A stretch of DNA of 64,000 bases from Straminergon stramineum (Eukaryota > Streptophyta > Bryopsida > Hypnales > Calliergonaceae): the NCBI GenBank assembly GCA_963920665.1, contig OY987267.1, forward strand, positions 10,850,001 through 10,914,000, given 5' to 3'. Each line of letters opens with the position of its first letter. Position 1 is the stretch's first letter. The position numbers and the translations under genes are program-made. A model generated the notes under the pieces. The model was given only the letters and a program-made list of their open reading frames with translations. It was not told the origin of the DNA and searched no databases. Below, in pieces: positions 36,601 through 49,567 of the stretch.

Positions 36601-39600
36601 CATGCTAAAGTAAGAAAATAAATCTGCCGTAAAATTCTGGAAGATGTTCGCACTACAAGGTTTGCTACCTTATTGCTCACAATCAGGCCATAAAACAGGC
36701 TGCCTCTATCTCAGTAGTCTAAACGTTAGTTTGAGTGTGGAACTACGAGCTTGCAATATACATAGAAAGACAGTGACCTGAACCATGTGTCTTCAAACTG
36801 ATTTGGGATGATCTCCAATCGACCATCACGTACTGCATCACATGCTCCCTTTGCCATATCCTTGCAGTTCACATACCTACAATAGGACAGAACATCTTAT
36901 AAATAAATTCACTTGAAACCAAACTTATGTGAAAACTCTCAAGTTTCCCACTCAAGTTGGAGCAAATTTATGTTTTGCAATTCTAAGAGGACTACTCTAT
37001 GGAAAGTCCACCTAAACAGGGAACTCTGAAGTGAAAGTACCACTGGGGTTTTATCATGGGCTCAATCACGTCATTGCTCCTTGAGCATATTCCCAGCCTC
37101 ATCGCATTATCAGCCACGCCCCTAAAGAGACCCTGTCAACCAATCGATGAAAAAGAAAATTAAATGTAACCATTCTTAATCTCTAAAGTCATCTTGTTTG
37201 CATTCATGACTAAAACTGACCACATCTTGTTAACATGGAATATCCCTACAATCAGTTGTCCGACATCCGAAAATTCGTGAAATACCTTGGCCTCCAGGTC
37301 TTTTACGACAGCAACTCGAGCGTCGAAGCGTTTCGTGCCAGCATAAGGCTTGCCACCATTACTGTTGATCAACCCATCGTCTGTAAAAATGTTGATGAAC
37401 TCAAGGTTGTGTCTCTTCCCAACCTCAAAATCGTTAGGGTCGTGGGCTGGAGTTATCTGAAGTAAACATCAAAATAAACTTCATTCAGAAGTTCAATAAT
37501 ATCAAGTCACAATTTCCATCTCGACCACTTTCAAGACAAACAAAATGAATGGATCAAATATCTTCCGCTTCTTTCTCAAATCAAGTACAAACTGACTAGC
37601 ATTCTATGCGTCAAAAGAAAATAAGAAATATGAATTCAAGGAGAACAGACTCGTGCGTGACAAACACATTTCCGAAAAATCGGAACTTCACCATTAAACA
37701 AAGTTAACATCATTCAAAAGTCATGTAGAAGAATGAATACGAACCTTAACAGCTCCAGTTCCGAAGGCCATGTCCACTAGTTCTTCATCGCATATGATGG
37801 GAATCCTACGATTTTGAAAAGGATGAACCACAAACAATCCATGGAGGTGTTTGTAGCGTGGGTCTTTCGGGTGCACGGCCACTGCTGTATCACCAAGCAT
37901 GGTTTCCGGTCTTGTGGTCGCTACCACAATTTCACCTTCCCCTCCTTCAAGTGGATAGGCAAATGACGTGATTGCTCCAAACTCAACAGGATTATCGTAT
38001 CCGGGTACTCGTCTCAACGTGCGACCCTTGAGATCTTCATAGTCCACCTGTGGAGCAAAATGTGGCAGTACTCGTTGGGCATACATCAGGGTTCGAGAAA
38101 AAAATCATGAACGCTTTTGAGAAACAGAACCAGATATTCTGTTGAGTTATCATCCATGAAATCCTAAGAATAAAATAAATCCAAATTCGAGGAGTCAACT
38201 CCGAAGCCATATGAAATGCACTCGAATTCCTATCGTCGGACACGGCTGGATAACGGATTCATGGATCAAGACAGTGACATCCAATACCTCTATGTCTGAT
38301 ATTGCCGTTCTGAGAACACAATCCCAATTTCCAAGACGATTGTCCCTGTTCCATGAAAGAATCGAACAGCGAGATAAGTTGACCAACCACTGACTTTTCT
38401 CAAGTAAATTTATGCAAGAAAAAATTGGCTTTAAGGGGCAGTGTAAGAGTAGCAACGTGAACACTGTACCGCTTAAGGAGCGGGAATCATAAGCGAGGAT
38501 AAAAAAAATGATTAAACTTCAGACAACTAAAAACATCTTCAAAAATCGGTGATATAGAGGATATATTTCAAGGGGTGTTGTAAAATAGAGTATCACACAA
38601 GCAAACATGACAACCATCACTAAGCAATTTATGGGGAGACAAACCTGTAAATAAGACCCTCCTTGTGTAGCCGTACAAATGCCTCTGTTACTGCCTTCGA
38701 ACGCTTCTCATCTAAAGTGAAACACTGCATTTGGCAACCCTCCCAACTGGGCCATGAGTAATTGACAACTACAAGTGCCCAGTTTGGAAAAGAAAGTGAG
38801 CGAGCACAAAAGTGAAGATTAAAATGGTGAGTAACATACCTCACGAGACCAGTCCAGGGATGCTCCAAGACGGCGGTATTGAAGACAAATCTGCCCACCG
38901 TATTCCTCTTTCCATCTATGCACCTGAAGATCGCAAACAGAATTAGAAATATTAAATGAATTGACAGAATAATTCCATGTTGAACAGGAAAATGGAAGTG
39001 AAGGGATTGAAGCATAATCAAAGAGAGAGGCAGTGACTTTAATTATAGTATGTTGAAGACATCAAAGAACAAGAAGAGAAATATCTAAAACCTCTGTAAC
39101 AAATTTTTCCCTTCCTAAGTCGTGGCGAGACTGCTTTCTCTCCTTCATAATACTCTTCTCCACTACTACCTGCACCACAATAGACCACATGAAAAATCCA
39201 ACACAAACAAGTAACCCGATTGATATGAATAAATTTCATGCTGTTCAGTTCTGCAATCCAAAATCACCTGGGTAGCAATGCCTGCATGATCAACACCTGG
39301 CACCCACAAGGTATTGTAGCCGCTCATACGTCGCCATCTTACAATCAGGTCCTTTGGAAAGGATAAGCCAAACAATAATTAGGTCTCAAACACAAGCGAC
39401 ACCATCGTTTGCAAACGAAAATCCAGCTACAAACTACAAAAAATAAGCACTCCTGGATGCTCTCAACTGTAATGGATACAGTTCAATGAACGACGCTGCA
39501 GAATGAGCTTGACAAAGAAAAATTGCCCACAAGATAGAAGTACAGAATAAATCAGATGCAGACCTCTATAGCTCCCGTCAGGCCATGACCAATGTGAAGC

Positions 39601-40273
39601 GCTCCTGTTACGTTGGGAGGTGGCACGACCTGATTAATGGCACATAGAAGCTCATGTTAGGCTTGCTCCTGTTAACATGTCAAGATAAAGGAGGTGAATC
39701 TAATAGAATAGCAATTTCGTAACCCTTCAGTGTACTCCACTCACAATCACGAAGGCAGGTTTCTCGCTATGAGGATCAGCGACAAAGAAGCCTGACTTTT
39801 CCCACCACTCATACCATCTGCACAAGATTGCACACTCGTTAACATCCAAGTTCAATGTGCGTACTGTAATCAAAATGAAAAAATGAGACAATCGCATACC
39901 AGGCAGGTACGCGTTCTGATGCTTGAGGAACTTACGATGCCTCAACAGCTTTAGGATTATAGGATTTTGCCATTTCAGGGGCCAGACGCTTCTTCTCCCC
40001 AGGAGTAGTTGGGGGATCCACAGCGCCGGTATCATCCAATGCTGCGGCAGCTTTCTTCGCTTTCAGTTCAGATTTTTTTGATGGAGGAGCAGGAGCTTTG
40101 GCAGCTTCTGCCTTTTCAGTGGCCTTCATTTTTTTCAGCTCCTTCTCTCTTGCCTTCTCTTTCTTCTTTCTATCCTTCTCAGCCTTCTCATCCACCTCTT
40201 CCTTCAACTCCTTCTCTTCCATCTCTTTCTTCAAATCCTTCACGCCCTTCATTTTCTCCTGATGTACACCCAT
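33699..40273 (-). CDS. VALRS: Valyl-tRNA synthetase, complete, 19 exons
   Basis: Class I synthetase charging tRNA-Val. Exons: 39936-40273, 39745-39817, 39564-39629, 39268-39351, 39092-39169, 38840-38923, 38645-38724, 38288-38345, 37745-38047, 37286-37456, 37041-37132, 36778-36876, 36109-36511, 35729-35980, 35011-35502, 34732-34835, 34387-34486, 33974-34119, 33699-33864. All are GT-AG and in phase; 3189 bases give 1062 aa, near the 1108 of Arabidopsis TWN2. The protein has a lysine-rich N-terminal extension (1-110), HIGH at 149-152, the editing (CP1) region from about 260 to 480, [15 protein letters not shown] at 657-661, the anticodon-binding domain with [14 protein letters not shown], and a C-terminal coiled coil. 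An in-frame TGA sits four codons before the chosen ATG. No organelle-targeting peptide precedes that ATG, although plant ValRS is often dual-targeted. Confidence 0.95.
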
Positions 40274-42135
40274 GCCCAAAAGTCAAATTCGGAGATCCAA
40301 AAATTGCCTGGATTAAGGTAGTATTGTGATTCCTGTGACGTTTAAGTTATAGATTTGGCACAGAACATACTCAACGGCATAGAGGGCGAGCTTGGAACTA
40401 CTTCCCCTGTTGCCCACCCCGGATAATCAAAATCCACTTACACCTAAATCTTTCATCAAAATCCCTCAGAAGCTGTAAAAAAGGACAGACCGTACAGGAG
40501 ATCTAACCTAAATAACTTGTGCAGATTTTGAACCCTAAGAAAGAACTCTGGAGCTCAGCAAAGACTCGTACCTGCCCTTCTTCAAGTCCATATGTCAGTA
40601 GCAACAGCTATTGATACGTCAATAGACACGCTTTTAGTTCTGTCTCTAGCTTCGTCGTATCAAAGAGACGCACAATACCGTCATTCTGTTTGTTGATATG
40701 GGTTGAAGAGGAGATATACGTAATGTATGCTGATGTTTAATGAAAAAGTCTTCTAATAGAATAGATATTCCATGCTTTTCTGCAGAAAGTCAGATCCAAA
40801 TTAAGAACAGTAACAAGCCTGTTTCTAACACCATTAATGTGAATCCCAAACTCTGATATCCAGATGTTCAAACTGGGTAAAACTCCTTTTAGCTCTTTCC
40901 TGAACCATAACGTATGCAATGCGTCTGCTTACAATGCTGTTGTTGATGTAATGATCATGTGCAAATTGAATTATCTACAAATGGATCATTGCTGGATAAT
41001 CAAGAGCTCCCAGTTGCTGCTCTAACCCTAATCGAAAAGAATAAGTACACAACCTAAAGTACATTACAGACCAAGGCATCAGTGTCTGATGTCTTTAATT
41101 CATTTAAAGAGGTGTAACTAGGCACATGTCGGCAAACTATAATAAACAGAGTCTGAAAGAAGATTTAGAGTTACCAAAGCAGCCACCGTAAGGCCAGTAG
41201 CAAAATTCTTAGAAGTAGATGGGTCAAAAAAGCGAGTAGTACCTTGGAAGCTCATAAAAGAGGGTGATGGAATCTCGTTGGAAGAGCATGGCGACGTCGC
41301 AGAAGATTCAGACTTGGACCCCGATTCTCGTCCACAACTAGTTCCAATTAACCCCTTGCCTCACCACCGCAACGACCTCCCGCCCGCTCATTCCGACGAC
41401 GCCACAACTGCTAGACGACGGGATGCCTGCAAGGCAAGTGTGATGGTCATCGCCGGCTCCCTGAAAGAGAGCGATCTGAATGGGACCGGCTTGACAAGCG
41501 TTGGGCCAGCCAGAACACGTACTACATGAGAAGGGACAATAGACAATATAGCCTGCCGCTGCTGCACACAAGCTTTGAACACCAGCCTCCAAGTCTACTT
41601 TAACTTAAGTTACCTGACCACTCAGTGCAGTCTCACGGCGACAGAGCCTGCGAACAGAAGCCAACAGCGACAATCTTCTCTGACCGACCGAACGCCAATC
41701 TTCTCTATGGTGCACACGCTCCAGACTGCCATACACCAAGACAGAAAGAAATACATTTAGAAACAACACCCTGATTCGTAACACAAACTTCATGATCGAT
41801 ATCACGGAATAGAATGCCTAAGGGACAATATCGCACCAGTACTTCGGAGCAAGAGGTCGCTGGAGAGTACGTGAAGCAAGAACACCTAATGCGTTCACCC
41901 TAGGAAAACATCACAAGGCTGGCGGAAACAGCGAAATTAACCACACGCAGATTGGAAGCTGACACCTTCGCACAGACCCGAAACCTAACATCCAAAGCCG
42001 CCACCATGGAAACCCTAGTTGTGAGCGTCCGTCCGTGAAATATTATCCAGCAATGGTAAGATCATCCACGCATTTTTGGGAACGAAATGGATCACGATGG
42101 GATCAAAATTTCCTGTCATCGTACAGTGACCGGAC
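40274..42135 (-). promoter_or_regulatory. Leader and promoter region of the valyl-tRNA synthetase gene
   Basis: A GC-richer island at about 41270-41560 lies 1 kb upstream of the ValRS ATG and looks like the 5' end of the transcription unit, with an intron in the leader between the island and 40258. On the minus strand a possible first coding exon (41365-41391) would splice in frame to an acceptor at 40258. Open frames on both strands of the island start with non-ATG codons and match nothing, so I do not call a divergent gene. Confidence 0.4.
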
Positions 42136-42556
42136 TAAGGTAGACCAACCTATTACCACCCTGATTCGCAATCTGATTATATTAGGACCAACTCTAGGAG
42201 GGGCACATATTTTTCATAGGTGTGTGCATGTTTCATGAATCAAACCCAAGTAAAATTATAATTTTTCGATAAAAATTGTAATTTCTATGAATTTTTTAAG
42301 TGGTCTACCCTAAATTACAAAACCACCACTAGACTAGAGTCATAAATGTTCTATCCTAAACCTATAACCACCATTACATGTACTTGTTAACATTAGAGTA
42401 TCCACCAATCAAAGGCTGACATGTTACCCAAGTTGGAATTAATGCACTCAAACTATTAGAATAGTGAATGGATTTGGGTGAGTTTTATGGTGGAGATGGG
42501 GCCAAAAATAGGATGGCGATTATAGGAAGCTGGTGGAAATGGTCTAGTCTACCTTA
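42136..42556. mobile_element. TAAGGTA-type TIR element, 421 bp, uninterrupted
   Basis: The ends are TAAGGTAGAC (42136) and GTCTACCTTA (to 42556). It aligns over most of its length with the outer parts of the element at 24523-25738 and so represents that element without the LINE. At 42241-42262 the sequence runs straight through the point where the LINE lies in the other copy. No coding sequence. Confidence 0.82.
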
Positions 42557-43009
42557 TCTTCTGTGATTACATAATCATGTGCTCTAATTCCTCCCTTCCC
42601 TCAAGGAAAACTAGAGACTTGTGATTGAAGGATCAACCTACTACCTATGCCGTGTTGATGATTTTAGTTTGGGGGGGGGGGGAATAAATTGCAACAAACA
42701 AACATTTTTGACTAGCCCTATCCTAGATTGATAAAACACAAGCTGTCATTTGGTTTGGGGGTCTAAAGGCATCTCAGCCATAGAAGTCACTTAGGGTTTA
42801 TCAAAAATACAGATACGGATACAATGCATATATGGTATAAAAATATGAATATGGATATGATTACAAAATTCTACGCAAAAATCCCATATCAAATGGATAG
42901 GGAATTGAGCTCCAAAAATACAAGTATGTCAGGGGATCAAGAGGGTATTTGAAAATGACGTTGAAAATTGATTTTAATTTTACAATTTAAGTGGTATGAG
43001 TTTTTATTG
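42557..43009. other. Gene-free stretch with a G12 run
   Basis: A run of twelve G lies at 42671-42682. Nothing else recognisable. Confidence 0.4.
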
Positions 43010-43530
43010 AACTTGGTGTGTCTTTCACTATCCATTCAAAAGACAAAACTTAGTATTGTGCGGTAAAGGGCTACAAAAAAACATAACTAAATTAGATGTA
43101 GATTGTTTATTAAAACATTACAACCATTAGGGGAATGGCATTTTCCAATTCCATAACTAAATTCTTAACAATTTAGTATTTTGAATCATTTTCTACTTCT
43201 TTCTACTCACGATTTTTTCCTATATGATGTACAATTCCAAATGATCTAAATTTTTTCAAGCATGCAACCAAATTCCCTTGAAGAATGAATCCAAAGAAGC
43301 ACCACCATTTTGGATTTTTTTTCAAACAAATGTGACCTTGTGAAGTGTAGTTGTGCATTGTTTTGTAGGGCCCAAAAAAGGATTTTTGTCCATTCAAACG
43401 TTGATATCTTGTAATTTACATGGTGTAAATTTCTGAATTTTTTTTCCACATCTTCTCAAACTAGCGTACTACATGATCCTATGGTTATATGTGTCCTATT
43501 ATATTTTTTCTTCTAAAATTTGGTATTTGT
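43010..43530 (-). repeat. Inverted partner of the repeat at 52330-52810
   Basis: This stretch is found again, inverted and diverged, at about 52330-52810. Both encode a similar 60-70-residue open frame, here at 43203-43397 on the minus strand, sharing YTSQGHIC, KWW, and CLKKF. I do not recognise the peptide. The pair may be two copies of one transposon in opposite orientation or the ends of a roughly 9.8-kb unit. Confidence 0.65.
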
Positions 43531-46500
43531 ACCCAAAACGACAGTTTTGGATTATTTTAGGTGAAAACATAGTCAATGAACTTTAGGGGTTAACACAATC
43601 TATAAAGCCAAATGAACTGAATTTTTTTCCACAAATTCTCATATTAATATTCAAGAATATAGTATTGAAAATGAATTTTTTCTCCAATTTTCACTTAATG
43701 CATTAAAAATAGCAATTCTAAAACAAAATCACAACCATTAGCTCAAATTCTAGTATAAAGTTATGAGATTTTTCCTTCTTTTTTTCCTTCCTTTCTATAC
43801 TTGATTGAAAAAAGGGAAGATTTGTATTGATTGTTGGGATTTTGATTCTTCCAAAATATGAGTTCTAAGAAAAAAGTTTTAATCTTGCTCTTGTTGTGGG
43901 GGAGATATCTTCTTAGTACAAGATGATTTTGGGTAATGTAGAGTGCTAGTTAAGTGCCTATTTAAGAGTTGAAGTTTCCTTTCAATGGTATTCACATTTG
44001 TGAATTTTTTGCACTCATTTTTCCTTGGAAGAAAAAATCTCGCTTAAGCTCATACAAGTAGTTGCATAATTTTTGAATTATTATATCAATAGATATGATT
44101 TTTGAAGTTTCTAGCAAGATGATAGGTGTGACAAGAATACTACAATAGTTGCTTTGAAAGGGATCACATACTTTTGATAAATAGCATTAACAACTTTAAT
44201 AGTCAACATATGGAGTCTACCTTTTTGTCCAACCCTTGATATAATGGGGCCCATGTTAGTCATAATGGACTCAACAATAATCCATGGCCCTAATACATGG
44301 AGACGGCATGGAACTCGTATCTTTCTCCAACATTTTTCTAAAACTAGCTTTGAACTTCAAAAATGGCCCAATGCTGGCTCAAAAGTAACCACTTGTTCAT
44401 CCTTACAACATACTTGCTTGTTCTTGTGGAAATCGCCATTTTGCTCTTTATTGTTGATTCTACATTGCGCTCCTTTCGCTCTAGATTACTAAGGTGCCTT
44501 TACTATATTTGTACTACAACTTTGGTGGTCATGTATTCTCAAATCTTGGTACAAATATGTTTCTCAACTCTAAGTCTCTTTCTCCAACTCCAAGTGAGGT
44601 ACACATTCCACAATCCACAATTTTATTTTATTTTTTAAAACCATATCTTTAGTGCTTGGACTTCTCCAATATGTCACTTATTGCTACTTATTTCATCGCA
44701 ACCCGATGGAAACAACGAAACACTTCCGTGAAGGCTCTCTAAGTGGTTCCTATCATCACCATCTTTGTGGACCTCAATCAATCTCCTTTTGCCCTAGACT
44801 TTTTGCTACTACTACAATGTTGACAAAGGTAAGAGTGCCATCGATTGTCCTAATCTTCTTTTGCCAAGGTTATTTCATGAATGTTGTCTCCTTGTTCTTT
44901 GGTTGTTGTATTGCCACATGCTATGCACATTGTCTTCATTTGTGTTGGCTTGCAACATCCAATGGGCTACCATAGCGACTATACAATTCATCCTATCCAG
45001 CCCTACATATAGTTTAGGCTAGAGGTGAGGTTCATTCCCTTTGTTGTAACCATAGCTACCCAAGTCTTGTAACAAATCCAATCTTCACAAAATACATTTC
45101 TTAATCCTTAACATCTTCTCCCTTTTTCATTTGCTTTTTGACACCTTTGCCTTAAAATGCATGTCCTTCTAGTAGTTAAGTGCTCCATTTGATTTAGAAT
45201 CATTTATTGCCTTCTTGAAGCACTATTTTATATTAAACTTCCAAATTAATCTGGATTGAAGATTGGCATTAATGGGTTCAAATGTTGGTACTTAACGCAA
45301 TGGATACTAAGTAGTGGGGGCCTTTCCCCTCTAAATAATTGAAGCATGAAGTTTGCCACTAGCCAATTTCACCCCCGATATAGGTAGTTTGAAAAAACTA
45401 TATTGTATTGCCATGGTGAATTGTCAAGCATCCAAAGAAAGAGCTAATGCACTCCTATCTTCACCCTTTAATTTTGCATGCCTTCTTTCTGTTTCTCTCC
45501 CATGGTTCTCTTTGCATATTGATGGAGAGATCCACAATAGGGTGCATGTCTTCCTTGCATTGACATGCTTGCTTTTATCCTTGCATGGAGTCTCTCACCA
45601 TGAGTTGCAATACTCTTTGCTTACCATGCTTTCTTGTATGCTTTTTTGAAAATTTTGAAGCTTTAGTTTTTCAACTCTTGCAATATAATTTTTTTTTCTT
45701 GTGCCTTCTTGACTTTCTTGGATTCCATCTCTAACCTCATCTTTTCTTTCTCGTTTGCAACATCACTTCCTCTCATTGTGCAATCTACTCCAACTGAAGG
45801 ATTTGATGTAGTTATCTTATATCATCAAGATTGATTTAGAATAATCAATGAATATTTCATTGACTTTTGGAATTCTTTTTACTTCCAGCAACTACACCCT
45901 TTGTAGTTCAAAGGAATTCTCCCAAAAAAGGCTTGGTGCTTCTTCAGCTCTAGTTTCTTCTTCACTTTGTGAATTTCTTCCCTTCTCTTCTATGTAAATG
46001 GTATCACCTTCATCTCTTTCCAACTCCGCACACTAGTATTGATTGCATAGTAGGATAGAACCAGGCACTTCATTATAGATCCTTTTAATTTGCCATTCTT
46101 CCAAATAGGATTTGTGGACTTCAATATTCTCTCCATTGTCTTCATTTTCTTCATGACATCATGCTCCTTACATTTTTTCATGTAGGTCTCATTTGCTCCC
46201 ATCTTGCCATCCATGGTTCTAGAATTAGAGGGAAAATGCTAGTGCATTTGAATCCTTTTGTTATGTTTTCTTTAGTTAGTCCATGGGATATCCAAGTTGT
46301 AAGGTCTTCTTTAGGCTCCAAAGTTCAATTTTGAAAATTTTGAAACACATATGCAACATCTAGAGGTATTAGTTCATAGGAACTATGATTAGGGAAGGTG
46401 AGGAGATCCAAACTAGATAGCATTGCTAGTGTCCATGGTGAGTTGATAGTATTGGGTTGGAGAAAAGATAAAGCAAAGAAAACAAGTTTTATTTGCACCT

Positions 46501-47182
46501 TGCTTGACTAGATTTTTGGCATTAAATCTTCTCAAGTTTAAATTTTTGCACTATTGATTTTGAATTTTGTGTTCTTTATATTAAAGAATTAAGTTGAAGG
46601 TTGGAAATTTTTTTAAATTTAAAAAGCACTTGCTTTTCATTATTAAAAAAACTCTTAAGCAGAAGGACTTATGTAAGGGATTGAACAAAAATCTAAATCT
46701 TTAATAGCTTTAAGATGGAATTGAAACACAATGTTTCCAATGATGAGATTGATCTAACAAACAAACTAAATCCTATCAAATATTCTTTTAAATTGTGAAA
46801 ATTACATTTAAAAATGAATTCTTTTAGTTATTTTTCCATGAAGATATTTAGATTGCCCAAAAAACAAGGTTATCCATAACTTTCTCATCACTAGTCCAAA
46901 TAGAATGAATCAAATCATCATATGCATATATATAATCTTTGAGGGAAAAAATGAAAAAATAGAAAAATTCAATACAAATTCAATTTTTTGTAACTATTTT
47001 TGTACTACCTACCAAACTATTTTTTGGATTTAAAGTCACATGACTATTGCTTCTGAGAATTTGTTGAAATAAAAATTGAATTTTCTAAGAATCTAATGTG
47101 ATTTCCAATCATAAATTTATTTTCCAAAACATCATGTCAAAAATTGTGGTAGCACAAGCCTAACCGAAATCTCAAGGGTCCT
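43531..47182 (-). pseudogene. Degenerate transposon-like coding remains
   Basis: The strand is pyrimidine-rich on plus, so purine- and Lys/Glu-rich when read on minus, in many short frames broken by stops and shifts (for example 45990-46214). The style is that of a decayed transposon protein, but I cannot assign a family. It lies downstream, in reading direction, of the helix-turn-helix relic at 47183-47404 and could in part be its continuation. Confidence 0.3.
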
Positions 47183-47404
47183 CTAAGAGGAATTTAGGAC
47201 TTTGGGAGTTAAAATAAATTTAGGATGTCTATTTAGTAAACATCTAACCCAACTAAGCCTTGGTATACCATTTTTGAATAGTGTCACCCTTCTTTGAGTG
47301 AAGGCATGTACTTTGGCCCTAAGTTGATACAAGTTTAGTGGAAATCCCCTAGTTTGTATATCTAATAAGAGTGTAATTATGAATTTCTCTTCTTCATCTT
47401 TCAC
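47183..47404 (-). pseudogene. Pogo/Tigger-like transposase relic, CENP-B-type helix-turn-helix
   Basis: The 73-residue open frame reads EEEKFIITLLLDIQTRGFPL, then a central FKNGIPRLSW and RHPKFILTP. This is the layout of the CENP-B-type DNA-binding helix-turn-helix of pogo/Tigger transposases: E-L-hydrophobic block, G-F/V-P-L-T, then F..G....W...F..RHP.L.LR.P. The frame is broken soon after by a stop, with recognisable drift continuing (RTLEISVR). Upstream in-frame sequence is basic. No intact DDE domain is visible. Confidence 0.6.
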
Positions 47405-49567
47405 ACCCCTAGTTTTCCCCCTACTTGCCCTAGTAGTACAATATATATAGTTCCAAAATGAAGTGTAGGATATAGAATGATTTTTAGCAATGTTTCTTAT
47501 AGAAACTCCACTATCTTAGTCTTTAAGAGCTTGGTCGAAGTTAGCTTCACTCCAATTTCCATATTTTAATATAATTTTTTTAGCTCTAATATAGAATGAT
47601 TGAGAGTAACTAAGGTGCATTTACTTCAATCGAAGGATTGAGTAGGTTTTTCAAGCTAGCTTTGTTGCTAAAGATTTGAGACCATTTTGTTGAGACCACA
47701 TTATTGTTATGTGTCATTGGTATAGTCCATTCATTGGCATTGCATTTGATGCCTAGCCTACAAGGATGTTGCAACTTCCTTGTATACAAACATTAATTAG
47801 TGTTGTCAAATGGATTGCTTGGGTGTAGCCATGCCAATGTCTCTACTTTCACATTTTATAGTGATAGCAATAGTTCTTCCATTGCCAAGCTCTAATGCTC
47901 CTATAGGATCAGTGTCTTTGCCACTTGGCCCCATTTTTGAAGCCCTCCATCATTGCTTAACTTGTTGTTTTCTTGTTGATTTTCTAGTCATCAAAAATTA
48001 CTGGCATAGAATCTTCCAAATTCTCCCAACTTTTGTTACACGTAGTTCACACTAGTATTCCACTTCCCTTCTTTGGTTGATCTTATTGCTCTTCGACTAC
48101 CAAGCATTCCCAATAATAATCTATCACTCAAGTTGCCTAGGACCCGCCTATTACCCATGAGAAGCTTGTGTTGTTGAATATCCCAATTTTCCTCTATAAT
48201 TTGCCTCTTTGCTTGTCCTTGTGTTTTGTTGTGGACAAAGTTCAAGTTCAAACCTCTTGAAATGCTAAATCTTCGTCAAGTGTTTGTTGCATTCAATTAA
48301 ACAAGTCAAGTATCTTGGATTCCTCTTCCTCTTCTTTCATGTCTTCAAAGTTGATGTGGTCAGATTGATTAGACCTCCAATACTATGGTCAATGGAACTC
48401 ATTGTCAAAGTTCTCTCCACTTCTGTCAAAATCGTAGTCCAATAACACTATTGTGAACTACGTCATGCCAAATTTTTAGCAATAAATTTTTTCCTTATGC
48501 CAATGCATTCAATTGGCACTGCAACAATCTAATTGTTTTGGTTGCAAATGTACTTTATTGATCTAGACTCTTTCCTCATGAGACCCTTCACCTTGAACTC
48601 TAAAGTATTATTATCCCAATTGTGAAGGTTAAATAAGCTTCCAAGCGATGGGATTAATCTACACATGTCCATTTCAACTTCATTCTCCTAGAACTCTTAC
48701 AATGTAGGAGTGTTTCATTGGTCCTTGAAGTTAAGTCATTACAAAAAATCTGGATCCTTAAAGAGGTTGTTTCGTAGTGCAATGCGGTGCCAATATAGAA
48801 AATATTTTTTGAATTTTTTCAAAAAGAAAAACACTGAATATTTTTTTTAAAATCACCATATCCAACATGGCTACACTAGTGTCCCATCATTTCAGGAAAT
48901 TAGTTAATTAATTAATTAATTTTTTGAATTTTTTTTCCCCTAATTGCAACACTACGGCAACAAACTCATGACTTCTTTCAAAGTTCAAATTTTTTGTAAT
49001 GTGGACTACAACAATGAATTCTTAGAGTTTTCATAGTTCTATAGTATTTGCTTTGGTACCTATCACAAAGATTCACCTAGACCCAATGTGGTGCAATAAA
49101 GTTTTCATAATTGATCATGGCGTACATGAAAATCTAATGGTGCATGATACTTAAATTTTGTATTATGTTCCAAAAGTTAACCCATTCTTGCTTGATTTCC
49201 AATCGAAGATTCTGAAATTCTACTTAAACTTGCATTTGGTCTATCAATTTCAAAAATTATAAATGGATGCAAACATGTACACTCTTTTCAAAATTCATTG
49301 TTCTAAGTTTATTTTTTATCCATCCTAAGCATCTCCACCATCTCCACCAAGGCATGCCACACTGCTACGTTAAATTTTTATAGTACGCCCTTGGAAAATG
49401 TCACATCCCACTAGTTGTAGAGTATGACATTTTTCAATGCCATCTTCTCCAAAATTTGAGCCCCACATGTATTTCAACTTGTAGTGCCCCAGTTTTGATT
49501 TGTGCCATGGTAAGCTATGCAAAACACTAATTTCAATGGGCCTTGGGGTCAGGGCTGGATGGGCAAG
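47405..49567 (-). other. Gene-free stretch with broken coding-like remains
   Basis: Purine-rich on the minus strand with short open pieces (48036-48251) that I cannot assign; one piece is rich in Glu and Lys and may be gag-like. A short TTAA-type microsatellite lies at about 48901-48922. No intact gene. Confidence 0.35.

Noticed and set aside
40561..40596. Short exon ATG GAC TTG AAG AAG GGC with a donor at 40571 as the ValRS start
   Set aside because: Splicing to the 40258 acceptor gives a stop after ten codons, so it could only be an upstream frame.
41278..41529. 83-codon frame on plus suggesting a divergent gene next to ValRS
   Set aside because: It begins with TTG, not ATG. The only nearby ATG on that strand gives 17 codons. 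The GC-rich island fits a promoter and leader better.
41388..41582. Arg-rich frame on minus resembling a mitochondrial presequence for ValRS
   Set aside because: It has no ATG at its start (GTG), is closed by a stop before any splice donor in frame, and cannot be joined to the ValRS frame.
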